This document shows positions 52,055 through 60,930 of a stretch of DNA of 64,000 nt, in pieces; the first letter of the stretch is position 1; each line of letters opens with the position of its first letter. The position numbers and the translations under genes were made by a program. Origin of the DNA: an uncultured Bizionia sp. (GTDB lineage: Bacteria > Bacteroidota > Bacteroidia > Flavobacteriales > Flavobacteriaceae); the NCBI GenBank assembly GCA_947496215.1, contig CANMCF010000001.1, positions 248,001 to 312,000 on the forward strand. The letters run 5' to 3'. A model generated the notes under the pieces. That model was not told the DNA's origin and made no database searches. It saw nothing but the letters and a program-made list of their open reading frames with translations.

Positions 52055-52816
52055 ATGCAATTAGGACATCATCCCAAAAATCAAAAAAGAAAAGACTTTC
52101 ATATTCAACTTGGCAATCAACTAAAAACAAATAAGCTGGCTAAAATCATAGAGATAGCCTTGGTTTTTCTTGTTGCATTTTTATTTATAAAGGCTTTCAT
52201 ATCCGAAAAACCTTCAGACTTGATATACAACCACTCCGTAATTTGGTTTGCAAACATTATAATGTTGACATTGGTTTATGTTGGATTGAGATTGAGAGGA
52301 GAGAACTTCACAAGTTTTGGATTTGGCTTTAAGAGGTTTGATCTGAAATTTGGAATCAAGACATTTTTCCAATCCATATTGGTATTTGTTTTGGCATTAA
52401 GTTGCTTTATTGTTGGTTCCATAATTATGGCAAATATCATCGGCATTCCAGAAAACTCAGAGATGAGTGGGTATGATTATTTAAAGGACAATATTTGGAT
52501 GCTCTTCTTGTCACTAGGTGGCACTTATATGGTTTCTTCCATAGGAGAGGAAGTTATTTATAGGGCCTTTCTCATAAACCGTATTTCAGAATTGGGCTTG
52601 GCCTCCAAAAAAAGAAAAGTCATAGCTGTGGTAATAAGTGCCATTGTCTTTGGGTTTGCACATTATAATTGGGGACTTATGGGAATTGTACAAACTACAT
52701 TCATGGGATTGGCTTTAGGCATTTCTTACATATATCTAAAAAAAAGAATATGGGTCTTGATTTTTGCCCATGCCTATATGGATACCATTTTAATGGTACA
52801 AATGTATTTAGGTTAA
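52055..52816 (+). CDS. CPBP family intramembrane metalloprotease
   Basis: 253 residues from the ATG at 52055 (a longer reading would need TTG). About seven to eight membrane helices. CPBP/Rce1-type motifs: SSIGEEVIYRAFLINRI (EExxxR), FGFAHYNWG (FxxxH) and FAHAYMDTI (HxxxD/N). They form the active site in CAAX-prenyl-protease-like enzymes. Bacterial members process peptides or regulators at the membrane. It is the last gene before the megasynthase operon, separated from it by a hairpin. Confidence 0.9.
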   Translation: MQLGHHPKNQKRKDFHIQLGNQLKTNKLAKIIEIALVFLVAFLFIKAFISEKPSDLIYNHSVIWFANIIMLTLVYVGLRLRGENFTSFGFGFKRFDLKFGIKTFFQSILVFVLALSCFIVGSIIMANIIGIPENSEMSGYDYLKDNIWMLFLSLGGTYMVSSIGEEVIYRAFLINRISELGLASKKRKVIAVVISAIVFGFAHYNWGLMGIVQTTFMGLALGISYIYLKKRIWVLIFAHAYMDTILMVQMYLG

Positions 52817-52915
52817 GTGATTCACAATGAAAGGATTTTCAATCTTTTGAAAGAAACCTCAGTGATGAGGACTTTGATCTCATAGCTAGGGAGAATCCTG
52901 TTAATTATCTCGATA

Positions 52916-52940
52916 ATTTAATGCCTTGAGGGCATTAAAT
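52916..52940 (+). terminator. Terminator-like hairpin after the CPBP gene
   Basis: ATTTAATGCC and GGCATTAAAT, a perfect 10-bp stem with loop TTGAG, followed by GTTCTTTAT. It lies 100 bp after the CPBP stop. Moderate T content. Confidence 0.5.
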
Positions 52941-53116
52941 GTTCTTTATCGCATACATCTCAAGTATTTTATGGAAAAAATCAAAAATAGATGCATCTTC
53001 AATTGTATTGTTTTTTCAAAATAGGGCTCCCAAACCCTAAGAGTTTGTTTTATATGTTATTATGGGGTTTACCCAAAAACGACTGTGTTTTCAATACTAT
53101 GAATATAAGGAAAAAC

Positions 53117-53161
53117 AGGTATTTATACCTATTCTTTTGTATGTGATAATAGCTATTTTTG
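53117..53161 (+). promoter_or_regulatory. Palindrome and -7 box before the megasynthase gene
   Basis: AGGTATTTATACCT (53117-53130; 6-bp arms, TT spacer) precedes TATTTTTG (53154-53161), which fits TAnnTTTG. The nearest TTG gives a spacer of only 14 nt, so promoter strength is uncertain. The palindrome is well placed for a regulator. Confidence 0.35.
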
Positions 53162-53263
53162 TTCGTGTCTCGATTTATTTTAAATAGAGTCACCATTGAA
53201 TTTGGAGCTTTAATTTTCAATGAAAATTCTAAAGAGCGAATCTTATATCTTAAAAAAACATGT

Positions 53264-56200
53264 ATGTCTAAAAACTATCCTGTTGGAATTATTCATATTG
53301 AATCTGTCTCTAAAAATAGAGATGAACAGAATGAAGTCGGATTCAATTTTGAAGTAAAAAAGGAATTCTCAGGTGAATCCGATTGCGAAGAGTATATCAA
53401 GAAAGAAGTCAAAGCCTTAAGGGAGAAACTACCTGAGTTACCAGGTATGGAGAGGCGAGAACTTTCGTTTCAAAGAGGCCTAACACAGATAATACATCAA
53501 TTAGACAATCAGTATTTAGAGCCTTCAGAAGAAGGATTTTTACAGAAGTTAATCCTTGGTTTTCAAGAATTGAAGGAAGGAACAATTGAAAGTTTTCGAA
53601 TAATTTCTCTATCACTCGACGAGCAAAATAATTTTTCGGCTATTTCTATCGACTTTAGTAATTCCTCCAAGATAAGGTGGATAGCAAATCTAGCAGAATG
53701 GTTTAAACCCAGTGAGAATCATATTAATTGCAATAGGTTGAAAACCGATAATTTACATGATTGGACCATTGGTGAAGATACTAATGCAGAACTGAATGTG
53801 CTATTCGACAATTTTCGCCCCTCCTCATCACTTGCTTCTTGGTGTGCATTAAACTCTCATATTGAAAAAAATGAAATTCACGCATGGATTAAGTCAATTG
53901 CACATGTTGGCATGGCATTGTACAATAGGGTGATTCCCGAATGTAAAAAGTATGATTCCGCATTTTTACCTCCTAGGGATTATTTAATCTTTGATGAGGA
54001 AAACCCATGGATTAGCCCAGTCGAAAATGTCCGAACGGCATCTTGTATTTTAGTGACAAATTCTGGCGTTTCTGTCATTCGATTAAAAGCCTCTGGAGAT
54101 GAGGCTAAAATAAAAGATGGAAACACAGATGCAAAACTATTTGTGTTTTCATCAACAGACAGTACTAGCCTTGTACGGTCACTAGAAGGTTTTAAAGAAG
54201 ACCTTTTAAATTTTAGTAATCAAGACCTTCCTCGATTGGCAAAAGAATTAAGTTGTCAACCTTACGGGAACTGTCGTGCTGCCATAGTAGCCTTTAATAA
54301 AGATGATCTCGATAAAAAAATTAGTAAAGTGTTAACTGGAATCTCAAAGAGAGAAAAGCCTTCTTCAAGGTTTAGACCTGGTATGACATGGAATACTAGC
54401 GGGGAATTAAGCCCGAAAATTGCAGGTATATTTCCTGGTCAAGGATCACAACGAATACAGATGATGAAAACGCTTTGCATGCGTTTTCCACAAGTTAGGA
54501 ATTGGTTTGACCGTATGGAGTCTGCTCTTGTTCAGGTAAATGGTGTCTTACCTAGTTTAACATTGTTTCCTCCAGCAGAAGGATTAAATAAAACGCAAAT
54601 ACAAGATCTCAATCAAAATTTACAAAGTCAAGAAGGTGGTAATCCTGCAGTCATAGTATCCAGTATGGCTTTAAACGAGCTTTTAAATTCATTGGGTTGC
54701 CATCCAGATATATTAGTTGGTCATTCAAGTGGGGAGATCTCGGCTCTGGTCATTAGTGAATCTATAGAATTTGCAAATCGCGACGAATTGTTTGATGCGA
54801 TATTGTCTGTAAACAAGAAAGGGGCCCAAGGAGATTTGAGAGGAGAAATTCCGAAGGGGAAATTTCTTGCTGTTACCTCGCCAGACGAGGCTGTTATGGA
54901 ATCGTTCATTGAAAAACATGAAGGAAGCGTTTATCTTGCCATGGATAATTGTCCACAACAAAAAGTATTGTTCTTTTTAGAACAGCATTTTGATGAATTA
55001 CGTGATGAACTCATTGGATTAGGGGTTATATGTTTTCCTCTTTATTTTGACCGTGCATATCATACGGAACTATTTGAGGTGGAAATGCCTTCAATTAGAG
55101 AGGTGTATGATACATTTGTTTTGTCTCCTCCAAAAATACCAGTTTTAAATTGCATCAGACTAGAGGATTTTCCCAATAGGGCAGAAGCAATAAAGGAAAT
55201 GGCTGAATTAAACTGGACCAATTGTGTACAGTTTAAAGATGCATGCAAGCAATTGCATGAAAGAGGAGTTCGTCTTTTTCTCGAAATAGGGCCAAGTGGT
55301 GTATTGAGCGGTTTTGTTAACAACACTTTACAAGACCTGCCTCACAAAGCACTTTCTTTGGATCAAGAAGGAACGGATTCGTATACAACATTGCTTAATG
55401 TCCTAGCTGCTCTTTTTACCGAAGGTGTTGATCTAAATTTAGAAATCTTGTTTGGTTTACAAGACAAGGATATGTCAGCAAAAGAACAAAAAAACGAAAC
55501 TATCAAACATTTGAATCTTTCTGAAAGTAATATGACAAGGCCATTGATTCCTAGTGCTAGACAAGATATCAAAGCAATGATTCTTGAACAACATTTTGCA
55601 TTTATGAACGAATTTCTTGAAATGCAAACCAATATCTTCAATGCAGTTCAGAATTCTAATAAAACCACACAGATCATACAGAGTCAGCACAATGGAAACT
55701 CTGAAGCTACAGTTGAAAGATCTGTCTTGGATTTGCCAATGATAGATTCTATAGATTATCAAGATGCTTCAAAATGCATGTCACGAAGAACAATTTCTAG
55801 AAAGAACGATTTATTTCTTCAGCATCATACACTTGGCCGCTTCATTTTAAAAGAGCCTAAAGATGCGAGGCCTTTACCAGTTGTTCCACTTGCAATGAAT
55901 ATTGAAATGATGGCAGAGGCAGCGAGTTTGATGGCTCCAAGTCATTATTCGGTATCGGAAATAACAGATCTTAAGGCTACCCGATGGATGACGATCGATG
56001 ATGATACATTGCCATTGCTCATGCAAGCCGAATTAATATCCGAATCTATTGACAAAGGAACGATCGTACGGGTTAAAGTCATTAAAGAAGATGAACCAGA
56101 CCTTCCTTATTGCTTTTGTACCGTTACTTTGCAATCACAATATCCAATAGCTCCAAAGCCAACAGAGATTATAGCAGAGAAGCCAAATAGTACACTTTGG

Positions 56201-57445
56201 GATGCCGAAAGTTTTTTTGAACATTGTTTATTCCATGGAGAGGCATTCTCATCCATGGACGGGTTGTTAAGATTGGGAGAAGAGTCAATTGAAGTTCAAC
56301 TCTCCATTCCTGAAAATGATGGTTTGTTCAAAGAGATGAAAACCCCTGACTTTAAAATACCAGCTCAGGTATTGGATGTTCCAGGTCATGCCATAGCGTG
56401 GTGGGAAGTTGAATTTGGAGATAAGTTATTTGGGATTTTTCCAATCTCCATTGAAAAAATAAGTTTCTATAAAAAGCCTCTAGCCCCAAGTAGTAAAGCT
56501 ATTGGAAGAGGGAAGAACAAGAAAATAGATGCCATTCTTGAATCAAATTTTGAAATTCTAAACTTAGATGGATCATTACATACAAAAATTACAGGATTTA
56601 AGTTTATCTATTATCGATTTGAAGATTCATTTTTGAAAAGTCACTATTGGACAGGCCCCAATACATATTACTCTAAGGAATTCAATGTGCCAAACCCAAA
56701 TGTCATAGCTTTTCAAGCTGATAGTCTCAAGAACAATTTCTTTCAACAAAGTGGAGGCCTATGGTTGCGATCATTGGTTCATATGTTCTGCAATACAAGA
56801 GAAAAAGAGCAATGGGACAATTTAACAGAAAAAGGACGAAGAAGAGAAGAATGGTTGCTTGGGAGAATTGCCGCAAAGGAAATTGTGCGTTTATGGGCAT
56901 TCAATATGCATTCAGTCTATGTCCTTAGTCCTGACATAGAAATTTCGTCTGATAAAAGAGGAAGACCTTTTGTTGTTTGTGAAGAACTAAAAGCACTAGG
57001 TTGTTTACCAGACATCTCCATAACACATAGTTCCACTCGTGCAATTGCAGTTGCCTCAAACCCAGGTTTACGGGTTGGAATTGACTTGGAATATTTTCCT
57101 GATTCTGATAAGAACAATTCTCCTGAAGCTCAAAAACGTTTAGAAATTGCGTTTAGTGAAGAAGAATTGAGTTTCATAGAGAATAAAGGAGGGGGGAACT
57201 TGTACGAATTCGTGTGTGCAAAAGAAGCCGCATCAAAAGCAGTGGGTATAGGCTTTTTGGGAAATATGAAATTATGGGAAATCAAGAATTACTCAGAAGC
57301 AGCAGTAGAGGTGGAAATACTAGGAAAGGTCATACAAGTAACCATTCAACGTGCAAGTGATCAAATAATAGCTTCTTGTACTATTCCTGAATCTCAAGCT
57401 TTTGAAATTATAAATGAAACGGAGGTTGCTCAGACAGCCGTGTAA
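53264..57445 (+). CDS. PksE/PUFA-synthase-like megasynthase: degenerate ketosynthase, acyltransferase, dehydratase, phosphopantetheinyl transferase
   Basis: 1393 residues from the ATG at 53264, chosen because YPVGIIHI there aligns with the PIAIIGM start of ketosynthases. Residues 1-280 are a shrunken ketosynthase: the active-site Cys block is absent, HGTGT has become IGEDT (170-173), and the second His region is altered (NSHIEK, H199), though ENPWISPVENVRTAS still matches the family's RPW...RRA block. Acyltransferase 385-690: FPGQGSQ (390-396), GHSSGE with Ser488, RAYHT with His600. Dehydratase 840-1110: LQHHTLG (His855), LPVVPLAMNIEMMAEAA. Phosphopantetheinyl transferase 1195-1385: GRRREEWLLGRIAAKE, VGIDLE (D1274, E1276), AKEAASK (K1320, E1321, K1325). 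No ketoreductase, enoylreductase or internal carrier protein. First gene of a seven-gene operon. Probably charges and acylates the ACP encoded next and dehydrates its thioester. Confidence 0.88.
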   Translation: MSKNYPVGIIHIESVSKNRDEQNEVGFNFEVKKEFSGESDCEEYIKKEVKALREKLPELPGMERRELSFQRGLTQIIHQLDNQYLEPSEEGFLQKLILGFQELKEGTIESFRIISLSLDEQNNFSAISIDFSNSSKIRWIANLAEWFKPSENHINCNRLKTDNLHDWTIGEDTNAELNVLFDNFRPSSSLASWCALNSHIEKNEIHAWIKSIAHVGMALYNRVIPECKKYDSAFLPPRDYLIFDEENPWISPVENVRTASCILVTNSGVSVIRLKASGDEAKIKDGNTDAKLFVFSSTDSTSLVRSLEGFKEDLLNFSNQDLPRLAKELSCQPYGNCRAAIVAFNKDDLDKKISKVLTGISKREKPSSRFRPGMTWNTSGELSPKIAGIFPGQGSQRIQMMKTLCMRFPQVRNWFDRMESALVQVNGVLPSLTLFPPAEGLNKTQIQDLNQNLQSQEGGNPAVIVSSMALNELLNSLGCHPDILVGHSSGEISALVISESIEFANRDELFDAILSVNKKGAQGDLRGEIPKGKFLAVTSPDEAVMESFIEKHEGSVYLAMDNCPQQKVLFFLEQHFDELRDELIGLGVICFPLYFDRAYHTELFEVEMPSIREVYDTFVLSPPKIPVLNCIRLEDFPNRAEAIKEMAELNWTNCVQFKDACKQLHERGVRLFLEIGPSGVLSGFVNNTLQDLPHKALSLDQEGTDSYTTLLNVLAALFTEGVDLNLEILFGLQDKDMSAKEQKNETIKHLNLSESNMTRPLIPSARQDIKAMILEQHFAFMNEFLEMQTNIFNAVQNSNKTTQIIQSQHNGNSEATVERSVLDLPMIDSIDYQDASKCMSRRTISRKNDLFLQHHTLGRFILKEPKDARPLPVVPLAMNIEMMAEAASLMAPSHYSVSEITDLKATRWMTIDDDTLPLLMQAELISESIDKGTIVRVKVIKEDEPDLPYCFCTVTLQSQYPIAPKPTEIIAEKPNSTLWDAESFFEHCLFHGEAFSSMDGLLRLGEESIEVQLSIPENDGLFKEMKTPDFKIPAQVLDVPGHAIAWWEVEFGDKLFGIFPISIEKISFYKKPLAPSSKAIGRGKNKKIDAILESNFEILNLDGSLHTKITGFKFIYYRFEDSFLKSHYWTGPNTYYSKEFNVPNPNVIAFQADSLKNNFFQQSGGLWLRSLVHMFCNTREKEQWDNLTEKGRRREEWLLGRIAAKEIVRLWAFNMHSVYVLSPDIEISSDKRGRPFVVCEELKALGCLPDISITHSSTRAIAVASNPGLRVGIDLEYFPDSDKNNSPEAQKRLEIAFSEEELSFIENKGGGNLYEFVCAKEAASKAVGIGFLGNMKLWEIKNYSEAAVEVEILGKVIQVTIQRASDQIIASCTIPESQAFEIINETEVAQTAV

Positions 57446-57474
57446 CAAATAACCTTATATTAAAATAATTAATT

Positions 57475-57771
57475 ATGACAGAAACAGAAATCACAGAGAA
57501 TATAATCACCTGGTTAGATCAATTTATTTCGGATTGGGGATTGGATGAAGAGATAACGGAAGAGACGACATTTAATGATGATTTGTGCTTTTCTTCTGTA
57601 GATATGATGCATTATCTGGCCATTATCGATATGAATATGAAAAAGAAATTTCCGTATGAAAAATTGTTGATGAAAGGCGGTGTTTATAGAAACGAATTAT
57701 CCGTAGCTGAATTAACAGCATTTATTTATAACAACAAAGATATTGAACAGGAGCAACCCAAAGCCATCTAG
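57475..57771 (+). CDS. Free-standing acyl carrier protein
   Basis: A 98-residue acidic helical protein of ACP length. The phosphopantetheine site is FSSVD, with Ser41 in the position of the DSL serine, followed by the usual helix II (MMHYLAIIDMNMKKKF). The DSL motif is altered to SSV, as in several PKS/NRPS-type carriers. It lies 29 bp after the megasynthase, whose phosphopantetheinyl transferase and acyltransferase domains lack any internal carrier, so this protein is their natural substrate. The glycosyltransferase gene follows after 3 bp. Confidence 0.85.
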   Translation: MTETEITENIITWLDQFISDWGLDEEITEETTFNDDLCFSSVDMMHYLAIIDMNMKKKFPYEKLLMKGGVYRNELSVAELTAFIYNNKDIEQEQPKAI

Positions 57772-57774
57772 AAT

Positions 57775-58917
57775 ATGGATCAGGCAACCAATCAAAGAAT
57801 AAAAATAGTTCTTTATTGTCATATCCATTATGGTTTAGGTCATATTGTTAGAACTGTTAGAATAGCCGAGGCTTTATTAGCTAGCGGTAAGTTTGTGCCT
57901 AGCATATTAACTGGTGGGTGTTGTTTTGATTCTATTGCAATAAGTGCTGGTATTTCAGTTGAAAAATTACCACCTTACCCTGAGAAGATGGAAGAACGTG
58001 AATCCGTGATGTCCTTTCGGGCAAATCGAATCCTGAACTATATAATAGACAAAGCTCCAGATATTGTTTTGATAGATGCTTTGCCATTTGGTTTCAAAAA
58101 TGAATTATTGGAAACCTTCATTCATTATTCAAGTAAGCAGAAACTTCCAAAGTTTATATATGGGGCTCCCTATAGTCCTCAAGAAAGCGGAGCGATTGGA
58201 GATGCTTTTAATTATAAAGAACTTCTTGCGTTGTATTCAAGTGGAATGGTATATCTTGATGAAATAAAACCGGGATTTGAAGTCGATTTACCATTTCCCT
58301 TACACCCAGTTGGAATGATTGCAGGGGCACGTCCTCCAAAGGCAAAACTGGATTCCCGAAATATTCTCGTGTTTTCTGGTGGAGGAATGGTTAGTCGTGA
58401 AATGCTGAAACCTATGATAAGGTCAACATCTGCATTGAGAGATGAGAATTATAAAGTCTTGTTTATTGCTGGACCACTCTCGGATTTTGAAGATTTGAAA
58501 AGATTGACAAAGCACATTCATAATTTCAATGTTGAAAAAGAATGCCCTATCGAAAAAGCTTTGGGAGATGCAAAGATTGTCGTGTCAAGATGTGGATACA
58601 ACACAGCTTCTGCACTAGTTCGATCAACTATTCCCATTGTCTTTGTCCCATATCACAATGGCCGAGCTAAAGAACAATTATTACGTGCTAAAGAACTTGG
58701 TAAGCTCAAAAATATTTCAGTTATGGAATTTCTAAATCGAAAAAATCATACACCGTTAAAAAAGGCCATTAACGAGGCGCTTTCCCAAATTCCTGAGGAA
58801 CGCATACAACAATCTGCATATTCGGGAACAGAAGGGGTATTGAATTTTCTACTTGAAATGACGAAAAGAAAGGAAGATGTCTCATTGAAGAAATTTGTAT
58901 TTATTAATGAACATTAA
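57775..58917 (+). CDS. MurG/COG4671-like glycosyltransferase, paralogue 1
   Basis: 380 residues, cytoplasmic, GT-B fold. N-terminal motif IKIVLYCHIHYGLGHIVRTVRIAEALL, central PDIVLIDALPFGFKNEL, nucleotide-sugar half beginning NILVFSGGGMVSREML, and SRCGYNTASALVRSTIPIVFVPY...KEQLLRAKEL, the MurG-like acceptor/donor signature. Closest to the COG4671 predicted glycosyltransferases by eye. Likely transfers a sugar from a nucleotide sugar to a small-molecule or lipid acceptor. Clearly paralogous to the next gene along its length. Shares the operon with ACP (3 bp) and paralogue 2 (43 bp). Confidence 0.82.
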   Translation: MDQATNQRIKIVLYCHIHYGLGHIVRTVRIAEALLASGKFVPSILTGGCCFDSIAISAGISVEKLPPYPEKMEERESVMSFRANRILNYIIDKAPDIVLIDALPFGFKNELLETFIHYSSKQKLPKFIYGAPYSPQESGAIGDAFNYKELLALYSSGMVYLDEIKPGFEVDLPFPLHPVGMIAGARPPKAKLDSRNILVFSGGGMVSREMLKPMIRSTSALRDENYKVLFIAGPLSDFEDLKRLTKHIHNFNVEKECPIEKALGDAKIVVSRCGYNTASALVRSTIPIVFVPYHNGRAKEQLLRAKELGKLKNISVMEFLNRKNHTPLKKAINEALSQIPEERIQQSAYSGTEGVLNFLLEMTKRKEDVSLKKFVFINEH

Positions 58918-58960
58918 GGTAAACTCATATCCATTGGGGTAAATTAATTTAACAACAGCA

Positions 58961-60121
58961 ATGAAAATTAAAGATCATATTAACGAAAGGACCAAAATTG
59001 TTCTTTATTGTCATAACCGTATTGGCTTAGGTCATATTGTTCGTTCGTCTAGAATAGCGAAAAAACTTTACGATTCAGGAAGGTTCTCACCAGTATTGTT
59101 AACTGGATGTAGGGCGTTAGACAATATCGCTATAGGAGAAGGTGTTTTAGTAGAAAAAATAACTCCAATTCCATTAGATCTCTATGCATCTAATCGATAT
59201 GAAATATTGGAAGAAAGAGTAAAACAGATTAAAAGATTTATTAAGAGTTATTCTCCTGAAATAGTTGTTGTAGATACGATACCTCTTGGGTACGGAAAAG
59301 AACTAAGAAGTATTTTATTGGAAGCCATAGAGGATAAGTGGCCATCAACATTTGTATTAGGATCACCGTATCCACCAGATGGAGGCTTTGATTTAATTTT
59401 AAAAAGCCCAAAAGACAATTTAGCTTTGTCCGCATTTGAGTATGGTATGAAATATACAGATGAAGAATGGGAAGTAGAACTTGACGAGCTACCATTTGTG
59501 TTAAAAAATATAGGAAGTATTATTGGACCTCCGCCACCCATATCAGAAGTAAATTCTAATGTAATATTAATTACAGGAGGAGGAGGAGCTGTAAGCGCTT
59601 CATTGCTAGAGCCTTTGATAGAAGGAACAAGAGTCTATCGTGAAAAAGGATATCATGTTCGGTTTGTTGTTGGCCCATTAGCAGATTTTGAAGCTATGAA
59701 AGTTGTAGCAGAACCTTATGAAGATTTTGAACTTATTTCAGCATTGACAGTAGAGGAAGCTGTGAAAGATGCCAAAATTGTTATTTCTAGATGTGGATAT
59801 AATACCGCATTATCTCTTATACGTACAGATTTACCCATAATATTTGTGCCTTACTATAAGCTAGAGACTGAAGAACAATTTGTTAGAGCAAGACATATGA
59901 CTACATATAAAAATGTTCAAATGGTTAATCCTTTTGAAGAACATTTAGGGATGAAAATTGAAGAGGCAATATCCATAGCGTTGGAGTCCAAAAGGGAAAA
60001 AAGAGATGTCACGTTTTCTATCAACGGAACCGAAGAAGCTGCATTGTATTTAACAGAGATAGCAAATCAAATGAATGAAGACATTATAGAAAACAATAAT
60101 ATCATTAAAAACTTACTATAA
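58961..60121 (+). CDS. MurG/COG4671-like glycosyltransferase, paralogue 2
   Basis: 386 residues, same layout as paralogue 1: TKIVLYCHNRIGLGHIVRSSRIAKKLY, PEIVVVDTIPLGYGKEL, NVILITGGGGAVSASLLEPL, ISRCGYNTALSLIRTDLPIIFVPYYK...EEQFVRARHM. The two copies keep the same motifs but differ widely in the acceptor-side half, so a different acceptor or donor is likely, as in stepwise addition of two sugars. The deacetylase gene starts 2 bp after its stop. Confidence 0.82.
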   Translation: MKIKDHINERTKIVLYCHNRIGLGHIVRSSRIAKKLYDSGRFSPVLLTGCRALDNIAIGEGVLVEKITPIPLDLYASNRYEILEERVKQIKRFIKSYSPEIVVVDTIPLGYGKELRSILLEAIEDKWPSTFVLGSPYPPDGGFDLILKSPKDNLALSAFEYGMKYTDEEWEVELDELPFVLKNIGSIIGPPPPISEVNSNVILITGGGGAVSASLLEPLIEGTRVYREKGYHVRFVVGPLADFEAMKVVAEPYEDFELISALTVEEAVKDAKIVISRCGYNTALSLIRTDLPIIFVPYYKLETEEQFVRARHMTTYKNVQMVNPFEEHLGMKIEEAISIALESKREKRDVTFSINGTEEAALYLTEIANQMNEDIIENNNIIKNLL

Positions 60122-60123
60122 AA

Positions 60124-60930
60124 ATGGCTTATTTAACTTTTAATGCAGATGATTTTGGGATGACTCCGGGAGTTACCCTAGGCATTCATCAAGCAATGGC
60201 AAACGGAATTGTTACGAGCACTGCAGCAATGGTTTGTGTAGAAGGAGCAAAAGAGAATATTCAAAAATATGTGACATCAACCCCCGGTGCAATAGGAGCA
60301 CATTTGCAGTTGACTGATGGGAAACCTATTCTACCGGCTAAGGAAATTCCTTCGTTGGTGAGAGATGATGGACGGTTTCATCGCAAATCCAAGGACATGT
60401 CATGGGGATTAAATGAAACTGAAATCTATAATGAATGGAAAGCACAGTTAGACTTGCTACGAGAATGGGGAATAGAACCAGATTACCTTGATACACATCA
60501 TCATGTTCATATGAAATTTCAAGTTTTACCCGTATATGCTAAACTGGCAAAGGAGATGAAGTTGCCTGTTCGTTCAGGATCTTCCAAAATTACAAGCGAA
60601 CTAAGGTATTTGGGAGTTTCATGTCCAGATGTAACCATTACCGGTTTTTTTGGAGATGATCTTACTCAACAAAAAATGGAGGAATTGGTGTTAAGGGAAA
60701 AGCACAAACATGGACCTGAAGCTGTAATAGAAGTTTGTTGCCACCCAGGGATTTCTTCTCCAGAGCTTGAGAATATGAGTTATTATACGAAAGGAAGAGA
60801 GTGTGAACTTGCAATGCTGACCCAAAAAGAAAGCAAAGTTAGATTAAAGGAGCTAGGGTTCGACCTAATAGGAATGAACGAAGTGATAAAACTTAAACCA
60901 ATGATGAACGTAAAAACAATAACACAATGA
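60124..60930 (+). CDS. YdjC/ChbG family carbohydrate deacetylase
   Basis: A 268-residue cytoplasmic metal-dependent deacetylase. Key motifs: NADDFGMTPGVTLGI (catalytic and metal Asp pair), GAHLQLTDGKP, DTHHHVHM (metal histidines) and EVCCHPG. The family includes ChbG (chitobiose N-deacetylase) and HpnK of hopanoid glycolipid biosynthesis. Here it probably removes an acetyl group from an N-acetylated sugar added by one of the glycosyltransferases. Its 3' end overlaps the next gene by 4 bp (ATGA), typical of translational coupling. Confidence 0.92.
   Translation: MAYLTFNADDFGMTPGVTLGIHQAMANGIVTSTAAMVCVEGAKENIQKYVTSTPGAIGAHLQLTDGKPILPAKEIPSLVRDDGRFHRKSKDMSWGLNETEIYNEWKAQLDLLREWGIEPDYLDTHHHVHMKFQVLPVYAKLAKEMKLPVRSGSSKITSELRYLGVSCPDVTITGFFGDDLTQQKMEELVLREKHKHGPEAVIEVCCHPGISSPELENMSYYTKGRECELAMLTQKESKVRLKELGFDLIGMNEVIKLKPMMNVKTITQ

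Larger units (their letters stand above)
52817..53263. other. Intergenic region upstream of the megasynthase operon
   Basis: About 447 bp with no gene I trust. It includes the hairpin at 52916-52940, a palindrome AGGTAT-TT-ATACCT at 53117-53130 and a TAnnTTTG box (TATTTTTG) at 53154-53161. An open frame continues in phase upstream of the ATG at 53264, starting from TTG at 53159. It overlaps the -7 box, so I treat it as leader. Confidence 0.5.

Noticed and set aside
53159-53263. In-frame extension of the megasynthase to a TTG at 53159
   Set aside because: It would add 35 residues without domain content, starts inside the putative -7 box TATTTTTG, and the ketosynthase-like alignment begins just after the ATG at 53264.
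53264-57445. Complete type I polyketide synthase or PUFA synthase PfaA
   Set aside because: No KS active-site Cys, no ketoreductase, no enoylreductase and no internal carrier domain. Only AT, DH and PPTase keep catalytic residues.
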